From Syntrophosphaera sp035450685 (lineage in GTDB: Bacteria > Cloacimonadota > Cloacimonadia > Cloacimonadales > Cloacimonadaceae), in assembly GCA_035450685.1 (NCBI GenBank), contig DAOTNF010000009.1:23469-87468 (forward strand): a stretch of DNA of 64,000 nucleotides, given 5' to 3'. Under the pieces are notes generated by a model that saw only the letters and a program-made list of their open reading frames with translations, made no database searches and had not been told where the DNA came from. Numbering within the stretch: position 1 is the stretch's first letter; every line of letters begins with the position of its first letter. Below, piece by piece: positions 1-8,752 of this stretch. The translations under genes and the position numbers were made by a program.

Positions 1-1
1 C

Positions 2-1189
2 GCCGGCATCTTCGGAGCAGGCGGCGCCAGCTATCTTTCGCGCCTATTGGGACGCAAGGACTTCAAACAAGCCCGCGAGACAACCACCACCGCCATCTTC
101 AGCGTGCTGCTGGCGTCCATCGTGGTCGCCATCGGCGGCATCCTGTTCATACCCACCTTTTTGCGTTTAGCCGGAGCCAGCGGCGATATCTTTCCCTATG
201 CCACGCGGTATCTTACCATCATCCTGCTGGGCAGTCCCTTCGTGATGCTCAAGTTTGCCATGGTGCAGCTTGTCCGCGCGGAAGGCTCCGCCCGCCAGGC
301 GATGTTCGGGCTGATCATCGGCACCGGGGTCAACATCCTGCTCGATCCGCTCTTCATCTTCGTATTCAACATGGGCGTGACCGGCGCGGCCGTTGCCACC
401 GTGATCGGCCAGGGGCTGGCCATGCTTTATTACGTGTTTTATTACCGGGGGAAAAATAGCCTTGCCAGGCCTTCACTGAAGTATCTGCACCTGCGCCGCG
501 AGATCTACCAGCAGATTCTCTTTATCGGGCTTCCCGCCTCGCTGGGGCAGATCATGATGAACGTGGGCAACACCATCTCCTACAATCTCGCCTCGGCGTA
601 TGGAGACAGCGTGGTGGCTTCGCTGGGAGTGGCGTCCAGGGTGTTTTCCATCCCCATTTTCGTGTTCATTGGCACCTCGATCGGGGTGCAGGCGCTGATC
701 GGCTTCAACTACGGGGCGCGCAACTTTGCCCGCATGAAGCTGGTGATCCGCCGGGCGGTGTTCATCGCCCTCTCTTTGAGCGTGTTTTTCACCCTGCTGT
801 TCGCCCTGTTCCCCAGGCAACTGATCGGCACCTTTATCAAGGATGAAGGCATCATGGACATCGGCACCATGATCCTGGAAGCCTATGTGTTTGCCATCCC
901 CTTCGCCGCGGTGGGCATGATCATGGCCAACAGCCTGCAGGCCATGGGCAAGGCCCTGCCCGCCTTCATCGTCTCGCTGTCGCGCCAGGGCATCATCTAC
1001 ATCCCCCTGCTCTTTTTGCTGAACAAGTATTTCGGCTTTGAAGGCCTGATTTTCGCCATGCCCACGGCGGACGCGCTCACCACCATGATCTCGTCCAGCA
1101 TGGTCTTTTTCATCCTCAGAGGGATCAAACACAAAGAGCCGGCGCCCGGCATCCCCGAACCCATGCCCGTCCCGGCGGACATGGCCTGA
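2..1189 (+). CDS. MATE-family multidrug/Na+ efflux transporter, 5' truncated by window edge
   Basis: The reading frame is open from the first bases of the window, so the true start lies upstream and about 395 residues of the C-terminal part are visible. The first residues read GIFGAGGASYLSRLLG, which matches the conserved MATE segment (G-A-x-x-x-x-S-R-x-x-G) near the end of the first membrane pair. About ten hydrophobic segments follow, including a second 'GLPASLGQIMMNVGN' block that marks the start of the second half of the transporter. MATE proteins export cationic drugs or metabolites across the inner membrane in exchange for Na+ or H+. The substrate here cannot be read from sequence. The next gene starts 75 nt downstream on the same strand. 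Confidence 0.88.
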   Translation, partial: AGIFGAGGASYLSRLLGRKDFKQARETTTTAIFSVLLASIVVAIGGILFIPTFLRLAGASGDIFPYATRYLTIILLGSPFVMLKFAMVQLVRAEGSARQAMFGLIIGTGVNILLDPLFIFVFNMGVTGAAVATVIGQGLAMLYYVFYYRGKNSLARPSLKYLHLRREIYQQILFIGLPASLGQIMMNVGNTISYNLASAYGDSVVASLGVASRVFSIPIFVFIGTSIGVQALIGFNYGARNFARMKLVIRRAVFIALSLSVFFTLLFALFPRQLIGTFIKDEGIMDIGTMILEAYVFAIPFAAVGMIMANSLQAMGKALPAFIVSLSRQGIIYIPLLFLLNKYFGFEGLIFAMPTADALTTMISSSMVFFILRGIKHKEPAPGIPEPMPVPADMA

Positions 1190-1263
1190 CAGATTGTTCT
1201 TGACACAGGCCGCCCTTCTGATTTTTGAGCTTTAAGCAATTATAGGAAAGGAGAACCGCCCAT

Positions 1264-2796
1264 ATGCTGAATGTTTCTATCGCACCAGATGGTAAAAAAT
1301 ATCCCCTGCCGACCGAGCAGGAAAACGAAAAGGAACGCGAGATCCTCAAGCAGATAACCGCCGAGCAGCGCAAGCTGGGGCGCAAGATCGTCGCCGTTCA
1401 GGGCTTGGGATTTGTGGGTTGTGTGATGGCTACCGTGGTTGCAGACGCCACCGACAAGGACGGGAATCCCTATTACTTTGTGCATGGCCACCAGCGCGCC
1501 TCCAAGCGCTCGTATTGGAAAGTTCCGGTGATCAATTCCGGCGTTCCGCCCGTGGCTTCATCCGATCCGGAAGTTCCCCAGATCTTCCACCGCACCGTGG
1601 TGGAGAAAAAGAACTTCCGCGCCACCAGCGAAGAATCGGTCTATGGCCTGGTTGACGTGGTGGTGGTGGATATCCAGCTTGATGCCACCAAACCTTCCTT
1701 TGGCGAAGCCGAGAAAGGCTATTGCGACCTGCTGGCCTTCCGCGAAGGCATCCGCACGCTGGGACAGCATATCCGCCCCGACTGCCTCGTATTGGTGGAG
1801 ACCACCGTTCCCCCTGGAACCTGCGAGAAAGTGGTGAAACCTATTCTGGAAGAGGAATTTACCAAGCGCGGCATCGACATCGCCGCCAATCCGCCCTTGG
1901 TGGCGCACTCCTACGAGCGCGTGATGCCGGGCGCGAAATATGTGGCCTCCATCCGCGATTTCTGGAGGGTCTTCTCCGGCGTGAACGAGAAAAGCATCGA
2001 GCTTTGCCGGGAATTCCTCAGCAACTGCCTGAATGTGGAAGAATACCCCCTCACCCAACTGGACAGCACCAACGCCTCCGAACTGGCAAAAACCATGGAA
2101 AATACCTACCGCGCTGTGAACATCGCCCTGACCCTGGAATGGGCGAGTTTCGCGGAACAGATCGGAGTGGATATATTCAAAGTGCGCGAAGCCATCCGTA
2201 AACGCAAGGGCACCCACGACAACCTGCTGCGTCCCAGCCTGGGCGTGGGCGGCTATTGCCTCACCAAAGACCCCGTGCTCGCCAACTGGGCGATGCAGAC
2301 CCTCTTTGGCCTGGAAGGCAGCCTGGAAATGGCCATCCGCAGCGTCAACATCAACGACACCATGCCCCTGCACACCATCGAGATCATCAAGCGCGAATTT
2401 GAAAGCCTGAGCAACCTCAAGGTGGCAGTGCTGGGAGTTTCGTATCTGGAAAACGTGGGCGACACCCGCCACTCCCCCTCCAAGACCCTGGTGGAGTTCC
2501 TGCGCAAAGAGTTTGCCACCGCCCTCACCCACGACCCCTATGTGGAAGCCTGGCCGGAGCTTGACGAATCAAAAGTGGAAAGCGACCTCAATGCCGTGCT
2601 GCCAGGGGCGGATGTGGTGATCTTTGCCGTTGGCCACGATCAATACAAGGGACTCAAACCGGCGGAAGTAGTCGCCATGTGCGGCACCAAACCGCTCATC
2701 GTGGACTGCTCGAACTTCCTTTCCGACGCGACTATCGCAGAATACAAGAAACTTGGTTGCAAGGTTCGCGGCGTCGGCAAGGGCCATATCGTCTGA
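1264..2796 (+). CDS. UDP-glucose/GDP-mannose dehydrogenase family nucleotide-sugar dehydrogenase
   Basis: This 510-residue protein has the layout of the NAD-dependent nucleotide-sugar dehydrogenases (WecC/UDP-ManNAc or UDP-glucose 6-dehydrogenase type). A Rossmann GLGFVG turn lies at residues 47-52, a TTVPPGT segment follows, then the substrate-binding ELAKTMENTYRAVN block with Lys276, then the catalytic Cys332 in GVGGYCLTKDP. The C-terminal UDP-binding domain contains VLGVSYLENVGDTRHSPS. The reaction is the two-step oxidation of a sugar C6 alcohol to a uronic acid for cell-surface polysaccharide. An N-terminal extension of about 40 residues and an insert after the Rossmann turn make it longer than the usual 420-440 residues. 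The start is supported by AAAGGAG about 10 nt upstream. The exact sugar is not determined. Confidence 0.9.
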   Translation: MLNVSIAPDGKKYPLPTEQENEKEREILKQITAEQRKLGRKIVAVQGLGFVGCVMATVVADATDKDGNPYYFVHGHQRASKRSYWKVPVINSGVPPVASSDPEVPQIFHRTVVEKKNFRATSEESVYGLVDVVVVDIQLDATKPSFGEAEKGYCDLLAFREGIRTLGQHIRPDCLVLVETTVPPGTCEKVVKPILEEEFTKRGIDIAANPPLVAHSYERVMPGAKYVASIRDFWRVFSGVNEKSIELCREFLSNCLNVEEYPLTQLDSTNASELAKTMENTYRAVNIALTLEWASFAEQIGVDIFKVREAIRKRKGTHDNLLRPSLGVGGYCLTKDPVLANWAMQTLFGLEGSLEMAIRSVNINDTMPLHTIEIIKREFESLSNLKVAVLGVSYLENVGDTRHSPSKTLVEFLRKEFATALTHDPYVEAWPELDESKVESDLNAVLPGADVVIFAVGHDQYKGLKPAEVVAMCGTKPLIVDCSNFLSDATIAEYKKLGCKVRGVGKGHIV

Positions 2797-2820
2797 TAAT
2801 CCAAAAGACTATAGATGAAG

Positions 2821-2847
2821 AAAGGCGGGAACTTCCCGCCTTTTTTT
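2821..2847 (+). terminator. Rho-independent terminator of the sugar dehydrogenase gene
   Basis: The sequence AAAGGCGGG, a short loop, and CCCGCCTTT is followed directly by a run of T. It begins 25 nt after the stop codon of the upstream gene. Confidence 0.88.
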
Positions 2848-2945
2848 GTGTCCAAAACAGGGAAGGAGGGAAAACGCGGGCGCGAATCCCTGAAAAGGTT
2901 TTCTAAAGAGGGGTGGTGATTATCCTGAAGCCGGAATTTGGACAC

Positions 2946-2978
2946 AAAAAAACGGGCATCATTCGATACCCGTTTTTT
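2946..2978 (-). terminator. Terminator downstream of the small lipoprotein gene (bidirectional form)
   Basis: AAAAAACGGG and CCCGTTTTTT form a hairpin around a 12-nt loop. The stem is flanked by A-runs and T-runs, so it can work in both directions. It lies 34 nt past the end of the minus-strand lipoprotein gene. Confidence 0.8.
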
Positions 2979-3011
2979 AAGGACTGCGCTATAATTATAG
3001 ATCAGCGATGC

Positions 3012-3209
3012 TTATTTCGTAGCGTCTTGGACTGGTTCGGCAACCGGCTCGGCTTGGTCGGGGTTCACGGTGTCAGTAGCGAGGGTGTCCACGACTTCTT
3101 CTACCGGCGTGGTCTCTTCGACAACTTCTTCCTTGGTGCCGCAAGCGGCGAGGGCAAGCATGCCAATCAGCATAATAGCGAGTAACGCGATTAATGTAGC
3201 TTTCTTCAT
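3012..3209 (-). CDS. Small acidic lipoprotein
   Basis: This 65-residue protein has a lysine-positive start, a hydrophobic segment and a lipobox ending LALAAC, so Cys23 would be lipidated after signal peptidase II cleavage. The remaining 42 residues are rich in Glu, Val, Thr and Pro with no recognisable domain. GGAGG sits 7 nt before the ATG. The gene stands alone between its own likely promoter (3380-3407) and terminator (2946-2978), which suggests a separately and possibly strongly expressed small surface or periplasmic lipoprotein. I do not recognise a family, and the function is unknown. Confidence 0.8.
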   Translation of the reverse strand: MKKATLIALLAIMLIGMLALAACGTKEEVVEETTPVEEVVDTLATDTVNPDQAEPVAEPVQDATK

Positions 3210-3379
3210 TTTGATTCCTCCATTTTAGAAATCATATTTTTGGTTTGGTTTTTCTTCCTTTTTCGGCGATTTACAGCCTCGCCGGGGCATTTTTGCCAGA
3301 GAGCTCAACAGGGCTGAAACCCTTTAGCAGACTCCCTCACAGTCCTTAGTCACACCTATGTACTGACTTGTTTAGTCCA

Positions 3380-3407
3380 ATATTATTAGGTGTTGTTTTT
3401 CTGGCAA
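3380..3407 (-). promoter_or_regulatory. Possible promoter and long leader of the small lipoprotein gene
   Basis: On the minus strand TTGCCA (3402-3407) and TAATAT (3380-3385) are spaced 16 nt apart. The RNA would have a leader of about 165 nt before the ATG at 3209. The leader holds a GGCGA/TCGCC hairpin near 3274-3292 and A/T-rich tracts. No known riboswitch pattern was recognised. The promoter is inferred from sequence only. Confidence 0.4.
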
Positions 3408-3417
3408 GTTATTTTTT

Positions 3418-5076
3418 TTAGAATGAGGTGTCCAGACCCGCGTGGATCATCCCCGAGGTGAAGGAAGGAAAAGCTTTGTCCCTGAATCCCAGGCCATATT
3501 CTATGCTCAGGACGCCCAGCCGGGAGCCCACCTTGATCCCCAGGCCTGGGGCAAAGAGCCTGGCGTCCAGTTCGTCCCCGCCCCGCATCAAGACCCCGTG
3601 ATCGTAAAAGAGATAGAGCCTGCTGTTCGCCGCCAGCCGCCAGCGCAGTTCCAGATTGCCCCAACCCAGCCGCCAACTGCTGAACTCCTCCTCCCGGTAG
3701 CCCCGCAGCGAGTTGTAACCCCCCATGCCATACTGCAGATAGGCGGAGCTGTCTTCCTCCGCCAGGCTGCGCAGGTGCGCTCCCGCGGCCAGAACCCAGC
3801 GTTTCCCCAGGTTCAGAAAGTGGGTGTGATCCGCCTCCAGGGCGTTGCTCCAGCGCGAGGGCGAATGCAGCCGCCTGACGCGGTAGGCGATCTGGCTGCT
3901 GGAACCCCGGGAGGGATTGAGCGGATTGTCGCTGCTGTCCTGAATCCAAAATGCGCCCACGCTCCAGTTTGAGGATTTGCTGATCTGCATGGGCCTGCCG
4001 CTGCCGGGCGAGATGCTTTCCGTGCCCAGGCTGATCCCATAGCGTTGAAAGCCCTGGTAGGAATAGATGTCCGCCGCCACCCGGGAGCGGATCCAGACGC
4101 TGTCCTGCTCGGTGCGGTGCAGGGTGAGATCGCCCGCCAGGGGCAGATTGGCTGGCCCGGACTCGTGATAGCTAAACTCCAGCAGGCTGTTGAGGGCGGA
4201 TTTTTGCCAGCGCAGGGCCAGCGCGCGATCGGTGCCCCAGAGGTTGAGGAAGCGCAGGTTGAGCCTTCCGGTCAGTTCCGTCTTGTCTTTGATCCGGTTG
4301 AAGCCCGCCACTCCCTCCAGATAGGTCATGCGGCCTTCCTCAACGCTGATCAGCAGGCTGGCGGCATCCACCGGCTCCACGCTGCAGGCGTTGATATAGC
4401 TCTTGCGCAGGATGTTTTGCCGCGCGGCCTCCAGCATTTCCGGAGTGATGGTGCCAGCCCGTTCCAGGCCTGCCAGGCGGATAAGGGTGCGCTCGCGGGT
4501 GTATCTGTTGCCCCGGAAATGGTATTTTTCCAGGCGGAATGGCCGCCCTTCCTCCACTCCGATATAGGCCTCCAGCCCGCCATCAAGAGTCAGCGAATCC
4601 AGCTCCACCGCCGCAAACAGATAGCCCTGGCGCAGATATTCCTGCAGGACGCGCCGCATCAGGGCGGGAATCTGCCCCAGCGTTAGCCTCTGCTCCGGGG
4701 AAAGCAGCAACAGAGCGCGCAGTTTGGCGGGGGTAAGGAGTTTCAATCCGTTGAAATGGATGCCCACATCCCCGGCTGGCATCACCTCATCCAGCCGGAA
4801 AGCCAGTTCCAGAGTATCCTGATCCAGAGGGACAAGCTCCGGGGACTGGATGCTCACAAAGGGATGCCCCTGCCGCTGCAGCCAGGCCTGCATGCCCTCG
4901 ATGCCCGCATTGACGACCGCCGCGTCGTATTCCCCGCCCGTGGCCAGGCCCGCGGCTTTCAGCAGGGCGTCGCGGTCCAGTTCAAAATTTGCCTCCACGC
5001 TGATCTTTCCCACCCGCAAGCCGCAGAGGCAGCCCCAGATGAGCAGCAGGGCAAGGCAAAGGCTGGTTCTGGCCAC
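3418..5076 (-). CDS. Omp85-superfamily outer membrane protein (BamA/TamA-like, POTRA plus barrel)
   Basis: The 552-residue protein begins with a hydrophobic signal-like segment. It continues with about three POTRA-like units (roughly residues 22-95, 100-185 and 188-255; the third has YHFRGNRYTRERTLIRLAGL, typical of POTRA). The rest is alternating amphipathic beta strands ending in Phe, as expected of an outer-membrane barrel. The GGYNSLRGYRE segment near residue 455 matches the (V/L)RG(F/Y) signature of the lid loop in Omp85 proteins. The family inserts or translocates proteins at the outer membrane. At 552 residues it is shorter than classical BamA (about 800), so a TamA-like or accessory role is possible. 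It starts 9 nt after lepA on the same strand, so the two genes are probably cotranscribed. Confidence 0.82.
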   Translation of the reverse strand: MARTSLCLALLLIWGCLCGLRVGKISVEANFELDRDALLKAAGLATGGEYDAAVVNAGIEGMQAWLQRQGHPFVSIQSPELVPLDQDTLELAFRLDEVMPAGDVGIHFNGLKLLTPAKLRALLLLSPEQRLTLGQIPALMRRVLQEYLRQGYLFAAVELDSLTLDGGLEAYIGVEEGRPFRLEKYHFRGNRYTRERTLIRLAGLERAGTITPEMLEAARQNILRKSYINACSVEPVDAASLLISVEEGRMTYLEGVAGFNRIKDKTELTGRLNLRFLNLWGTDRALALRWQKSALNSLLEFSYHESGPANLPLAGDLTLHRTEQDSVWIRSRVAADIYSYQGFQRYGISLGTESISPGSGRPMQISKSSNWSVGAFWIQDSSDNPLNPSRGSSSQIAYRVRRLHSPSRWSNALEADHTHFLNLGKRWVLAAGAHLRSLAEEDSSAYLQYGMGGYNSLRGYREEEFSSWRLGWGNLELRWRLAANSRLYLFYDHGVLMRGGDELDARLFAPGLGIKVGSRLGVLSIEYGLGFRDKAFPSFTSGMIHAGLDTSF

Positions 5077-5085
5077 CCGCGGCCC

Positions 5086-6882
5086 CTATTCCCGGTCCGC
5101 CTTCAAAACCGCCAGGAAAGCCTCCTGCGGCACAGTCACCGAACCGATCTCCTTCATCTTCTTCTTGCCTTCCTTCTGCTTTTCCAGCAGCTTGCGCTTG
5201 CGCGAAACGTCACCGCCGTAACACTTTGCCAGCACATCCTTACGCATGGCGTTGACCGTGCTCCGGGCGATGATGGTGCCCCCGATCGCCGCCTGCAGCG
5301 CTATCTTGAAGAGATGCCGGGGGATCACCTCGGCGAGGGTGTCGGTCACGCTCTTGCCCCAGTTGTGTGCTTTGTCTTTGTGGCAGATAAAGCTCATGGC
5401 ATCCACCTTTTCGCCGTTGATCAGGATGTCCACCTTCACCACCTGCGAGGGGCGGAATTCCTTGAACGCATAGTCCAGGGAGGCATAGCCGCGGCTAACG
5501 GTCTTGAGCTTGTCGTAAAAGTCGAAGATGATCTCGATGAGGGGCATCTCATAGTGCAGCGCCACCCTTTTTTCATCGATGTATTGGATGTCTTTCTGGA
5601 TGCCGCGCCGTTCCTGCGCCAGTTTCATGATGTTGCCGATGTAATCCGTGGGAACGATGATCTCGGTGTCCATGAATGGTTCCTGCACGCTTTCAATGTA
5701 GATGGGATCGGGAAAATCGACCGGGTTGTTGACCGTGATGTCCTCGCCGTTTTTGAGCCGGATGAGGAAGCGCACGCTGGGCGTCGTGGCGATGATGGGG
5801 ATGTTATATTCCCGCAGCAGGCGCTCTTTGACGATCTCCAGATGCAGCATGCCCAGGAACCCGCAGCGGAAGCCATAGCCAAGCGCCATGGAGTTTTCCT
5901 TTTCATAGATCAGGGAAGCGTCGTTGAGCTTGAGTTTGGCGATGGAATCCACCAGGTTCTCATAGTCCTCGCCATTGATGGGAAAGATGCCGGAATAGAC
6001 CATCGGCTTGGGTTCCATGAAGCCGGGCAGTGATTCCTCGCAGCCGCCTTTGGCGAGGGTGATGGTGTCGCCCACGCGGGCATCCGCCACTTCCTTGATA
6101 TTGGCGATGATATAGCCCGCCTCGCCGGTGGTTAGTTTATTCTGGGGAGAAAACTTCAGCTCCAGGTGCCCGATCTCCTCGATCTCATACTCCTTGCCGG
6201 TGGAAAACAGCTTGATGCGGTCGCCCTTGTTCAGCGATCCCTCAAAGAGCCGCACCAGCACCACCACGCCGCGGTACATGTCAAAATAGGAGTCGAAGAT
6301 CAGTGCCTGGGGCGGGGCGTCCACCTTCCCCTGCGGGGCGGGAAGCCTCTCCACCACAGCGTCCAGCAACTCCGTGACCCCCTGTCCGGATTTCGCGCTA
6401 ACTCTCAGGATGTCTTCCGCCGCGCAGCCCATGATCTCCATCAGATCGTGTTCCGAGCCATCGATATCCGCCTTGGGAAGATCGATCTTATTGAGCACGG
6501 GCAGTATCTCCAGATTGTTTTCCAGAGCCAGATAGAGGTTGCTCATGGTCTGGGCCTCGATGCCCTGGGAAGCGTCCACCAGCAGAATTGCGCCCTCGCA
6601 GGAAGCCAGCGCGCGGGACACCTCATAGGAAAAGTCCACGTGCCCGGGGGTGTCGATCAGGTTGAGCACATATTCCTGCCCCTTATATTTATGCACCATG
6701 CGGACCGCGTGGCTCTTGATGGTGATGCCTTTTTCCCGCTCCAGATCCATGCTGTCCAGCACCTGAGCCACATCCACCCGTCCCACCACGTTGGTGCTTT
6801 CCAGAAAACGGTCTGCCAGCGTGGATTTGCCGTGGTCGATATGGGCGATAATGCAGAAGTTGCGTATATGTTCTTGTTTCAT
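5086..6882 (-). CDS. lepA: Elongation factor 4 (LepA), ribosome back-translocating GTPase
   Basis: The 598-residue length and all GTPase signatures match LepA: AHIDHGKST (G1), the switch II motif DTPGHVDF, NKID (G4) and SAKSGQG (G5). The LepA-specific C-terminal domain is present, ending with the basic GGDVSRKRKLLEKQKEGKKKMK segment characteristic of EF4. LepA binds ribosomes and remodels stalled or mis-translocated complexes using GTP. It is the first gene of a likely two-gene unit with the Omp85 gene that follows. A TTGACA-containing promoter-like sequence lies about 70-100 nt upstream. Confidence 0.97.
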   Translation of the reverse strand: MKQEHIRNFCIIAHIDHGKSTLADRFLESTNVVGRVDVAQVLDSMDLEREKGITIKSHAVRMVHKYKGQEYVLNLIDTPGHVDFSYEVSRALASCEGAILLVDASQGIEAQTMSNLYLALENNLEILPVLNKIDLPKADIDGSEHDLMEIMGCAAEDILRVSAKSGQGVTELLDAVVERLPAPQGKVDAPPQALIFDSYFDMYRGVVVLVRLFEGSLNKGDRIKLFSTGKEYEIEEIGHLELKFSPQNKLTTGEAGYIIANIKEVADARVGDTITLAKGGCEESLPGFMEPKPMVYSGIFPINGEDYENLVDSIAKLKLNDASLIYEKENSMALGYGFRCGFLGMLHLEIVKERLLREYNIPIIATTPSVRFLIRLKNGEDITVNNPVDFPDPIYIESVQEPFMDTEIIVPTDYIGNIMKLAQERRGIQKDIQYIDEKRVALHYEMPLIEIIFDFYDKLKTVSRGYASLDYAFKEFRPSQVVKVDILINGEKVDAMSFICHKDKAHNWGKSVTDTLAEVIPRHLFKIALQAAIGGTIIARSTVNAMRKDVLAKCYGGDVSRKRKLLEKQKEGKKKMKEIGSVTVPQEAFLAVLKADRE

Positions 6883-6953
6883 TGTATATCCTTGTCGGTC
6901 AACTGCTTGAATAGTCGGGAAACCTGGTTCCTTCCCAGTTTGACCGATTAGTG

Positions 6954-6983
6954 CCTTAAAATGCCAAACTCCGCTTTTGTCAA
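6954..6983 (-). promoter_or_regulatory. Promoter-like element upstream of lepA
   Basis: On the minus strand TTGACA (6978-6983) is followed after 17 nt by TTTAAG (6955-6960), a 4/6 match to a -10 box. The spacer contains GCGG and TTTGGC at the same offsets as the element upstream of valS (14986-15015). The remaining 6883-7076 intergenic sequence shows nothing else recognisable. Confidence 0.5.
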
Positions 6984-7076
6984 TCTTTTAGTGTCGGACT
7001 GCGGCAAAGTGTCAGTTTTTTCGGATCATAACCTCTGAAAGGAAGAGCCGACCCTTTTAGAAGATCATCCGCACAT

Positions 7077-8144
7077 CTAAACTTCCCTGGATAAAATGCC
7101 AAACAGGGCAGTGTTTACATAATAGTTGGAGCGCACGATTTTCTGTTTTTTTAGGAGGCCGTCAGCGCAGAGGGCATCCAGATACTTCGTGGCCGTGTGG
7201 CGGCTGACCCCCAGATCACGCATGATAAACTCTATCTTTGTATAAGGATGCGAAAACAGATTGTTGATCAGAGCCTGTGAATAAAATTTATGTTTGGCGC
7301 GTATCCGCCGCTCATACTCCTGGAGCGCCGTTCTGATCTCTCCGATCATGGCAATCGTTTGTTTGGAAGTGTCTTCCACCGCCTGCAACATGAAAAGTAT
7401 CCACGGTTCCCAGGCGCCCTCGTCTCTGACTTTTTGCAGCAGGTGATAGTAGTTTGCCTTATTCTTTACTATGTATCTGCTCAGATAAAGCACAGGAATA
7501 TCCATGAGCCCGGACAGCACCAGATAAAGAACATTGATAATGCGCCCCGTGCGGCCATTCCCATCGTAGAAGGGATGGATGCTTTCAAACTGGTAGTGTA
7601 TTACCGCCATCCTCACAAGAGGATCGATATCAGTCTCATCATCGTTTATATACTGCTCAAGATTTGCCATCAGTTCCACTATTTCCCGGGGGTCCTGGGG
7701 CGGCACATAGACTGTTTCTCCGGTCTGTTCATTCTTCAGTTCCGTGCCTGGCAGTTTGCGCAATCCTGAGCGGTGCTTCACCATCTCCGCCTGTATCTCG
7801 ATAATGTGGTTTGTGGTGAGCATTCCAGTTTTTTCCACCAGGTCGTAGCCTACCCGGAGGGCGGAGGCGTAATGGCTTACTTCTTTGGCCGCAACGCTCA
7901 ACGCGTAGTCCGGGAACAAACCTTCGCGATAAAGATCATCGTGGGTGGTGATTATGTTTTCGATTGCCGAGCTGTCTTTTGCTTCCTGCAAGGAGAGTGT
8001 ATTGATTAGAATAAGCTGATTGGGAATGGTGGCCGTAATCCCCTTGAGTTCAGCCAGATAGCGATGCGCGGAAGCAGCCTTGCGCAGGATTTGTCTGGTC
8101 TCCAGTTCGATATCCGGAGGTAACTTATCGATGGCTTTTTGCAT
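7077..8144 (-). CDS. Fic-domain AMP-transferase with N-terminal inhibitory motif and C-terminal winged helix
   Basis: The 355-residue protein carries the Fic motif HPFYDGNGRTGR at residues 190-201, with the catalytic His190 and the phosphate-binding residues intact. An inhibitory motif of the class II form, S58-x-x-x-E62-N63, lies in the N-terminal domain and would block ATP binding until relieved. The C-terminal 80 residues contain a helix-turn-helix (FIMRDLGVSRHTATKYLDALCADGLLKK). The layout resembles SoFic-type proteins that AMPylate themselves or other targets. Nothing in the neighbourhood looks like a partner antitoxin, which agrees with built-in inhibition. The DNA-binding domain and the repeated sites in its promoter region suggest autoregulation, which is an inference. 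Confidence 0.92.
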   Translation of the reverse strand: MQKAIDKLPPDIELETRQILRKAASAHRYLAELKGITATIPNQLILINTLSLQEAKDSSAIENIITTHDDLYREGLFPDYALSVAAKEVSHYASALRVGYDLVEKTGMLTTNHIIEIQAEMVKHRSGLRKLPGTELKNEQTGETVYVPPQDPREIVELMANLEQYINDDETDIDPLVRMAVIHYQFESIHPFYDGNGRTGRIINVLYLVLSGLMDIPVLYLSRYIVKNKANYYHLLQKVRDEGAWEPWILFMLQAVEDTSKQTIAMIGEIRTALQEYERRIRAKHKFYSQALINNLFSHPYTKIEFIMRDLGVSRHTATKYLDALCADGLLKKQKIVRSNYYVNTALFGILSREV

Positions 8145-8192
8145 TATGGTATCCTCAGCACCGGCTCATAGTTTTCAGACAGACAAACTGAC

Positions 8193-8283
8193 ATGTCCAG
8201 AAAAGCGGCACTTTCTCTACACATAATAGGCTATATGTCCAAAAAAGCAAGATATTTTGGACACGTGACAGGGAATATGTCCA
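8193..8283 (-). promoter_or_regulatory. Candidate fic promoter with three phased ATGTCCA sites
   Basis: The heptamer ATGTCCA occurs at 8193-8199, 8235-8241 and 8277-8283, with start-to-start spacing of exactly 42 bp each time, about four helical turns. An inverted copy TTTTGGACA (8255-8263) pairs with the middle site (8236-8244). On the minus strand a possible promoter TTGCTT (8245-8250) - 16 nt - TATTAT (8223-8228) has the middle site inside its spacer. This arrangement would allow a bound protein to block fic transcription. Confidence 0.5.
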
Positions 8284-8416
8284 ACAATGTTACAATAATT
8301 CCACGGGTTGCTTTCAGGTTCATCACTCATATTCTTTCACCATTCAAATAATTTCTGCCTGCCTTCCTCGATTTCCGTCATACCGCCCTCCCTTGCTGCT
8401 ACAGCGTTTGGAGCCA

Positions 8417-8463
8417 TCAACCTTAGGTCATCCTTATAAATTATAAGGTTGACCCCAGGAAGA
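8417..8463. repeat. 47-bp palindrome, module F, imperfect copy
   Basis: Two 23-nt arms around one central base, related to the perfect copy at 51682-51728 but with a few mismatches between the arms. The centre reads CCTTATAA-A-TTATAAGG. Confidence 0.75.
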
Positions 8464-8663
8464 CCCACGCCGGAGAGGGGAATGCAAATGAGGCCCATCC
8501 CCTCCCATAATATATAGGTGCTACGATTAGACGTGGAAAGGTGCTTTTGAGGTGGAAAGGTGGAAAGGTGGAATGGTGGAAAGGTTCCCCCGTAACAAGT
8601 CTACCAGGCCATATACTGTGTCATCCCGGGCAAGCGCATGCTTGACCCGGGATCCAGTGCCTT

Positions 8664-8752
8664 GGGGTGGCAAAGTCCGTTTGCCACAGAGACCGGAGGT
8701 CTCTTCCAAACAGGCAACTCCGTTGCCTCTGCCGAACAGACTTCGGCAGCCC
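8664..8752 (-). repeat. Four-hairpin module B, copy 1
   Basis: Four consecutive short perfect hairpins. On the plus strand these are GTGGCAAA/TTTGCCAC, AGAGACC/GGTCTCT, GGCAA/TTGCC and GCCGAA/TTCGGC. Three loops contain TCCG or CGGA. Related copies lie at 30352-30441 and 42321-42409 in the opposite orientation. Confidence 0.75.

Noticed and set aside
2840..3000. A short regulatory RNA between the two terminators
   Set aside because: Two terminators face each other here, but no promoter or conserved structure was seen between them.
3210..3379. Known riboswitch in the leader of the small lipoprotein gene
   Set aside because: A small hairpin is visible but no recognised riboswitch core motif.
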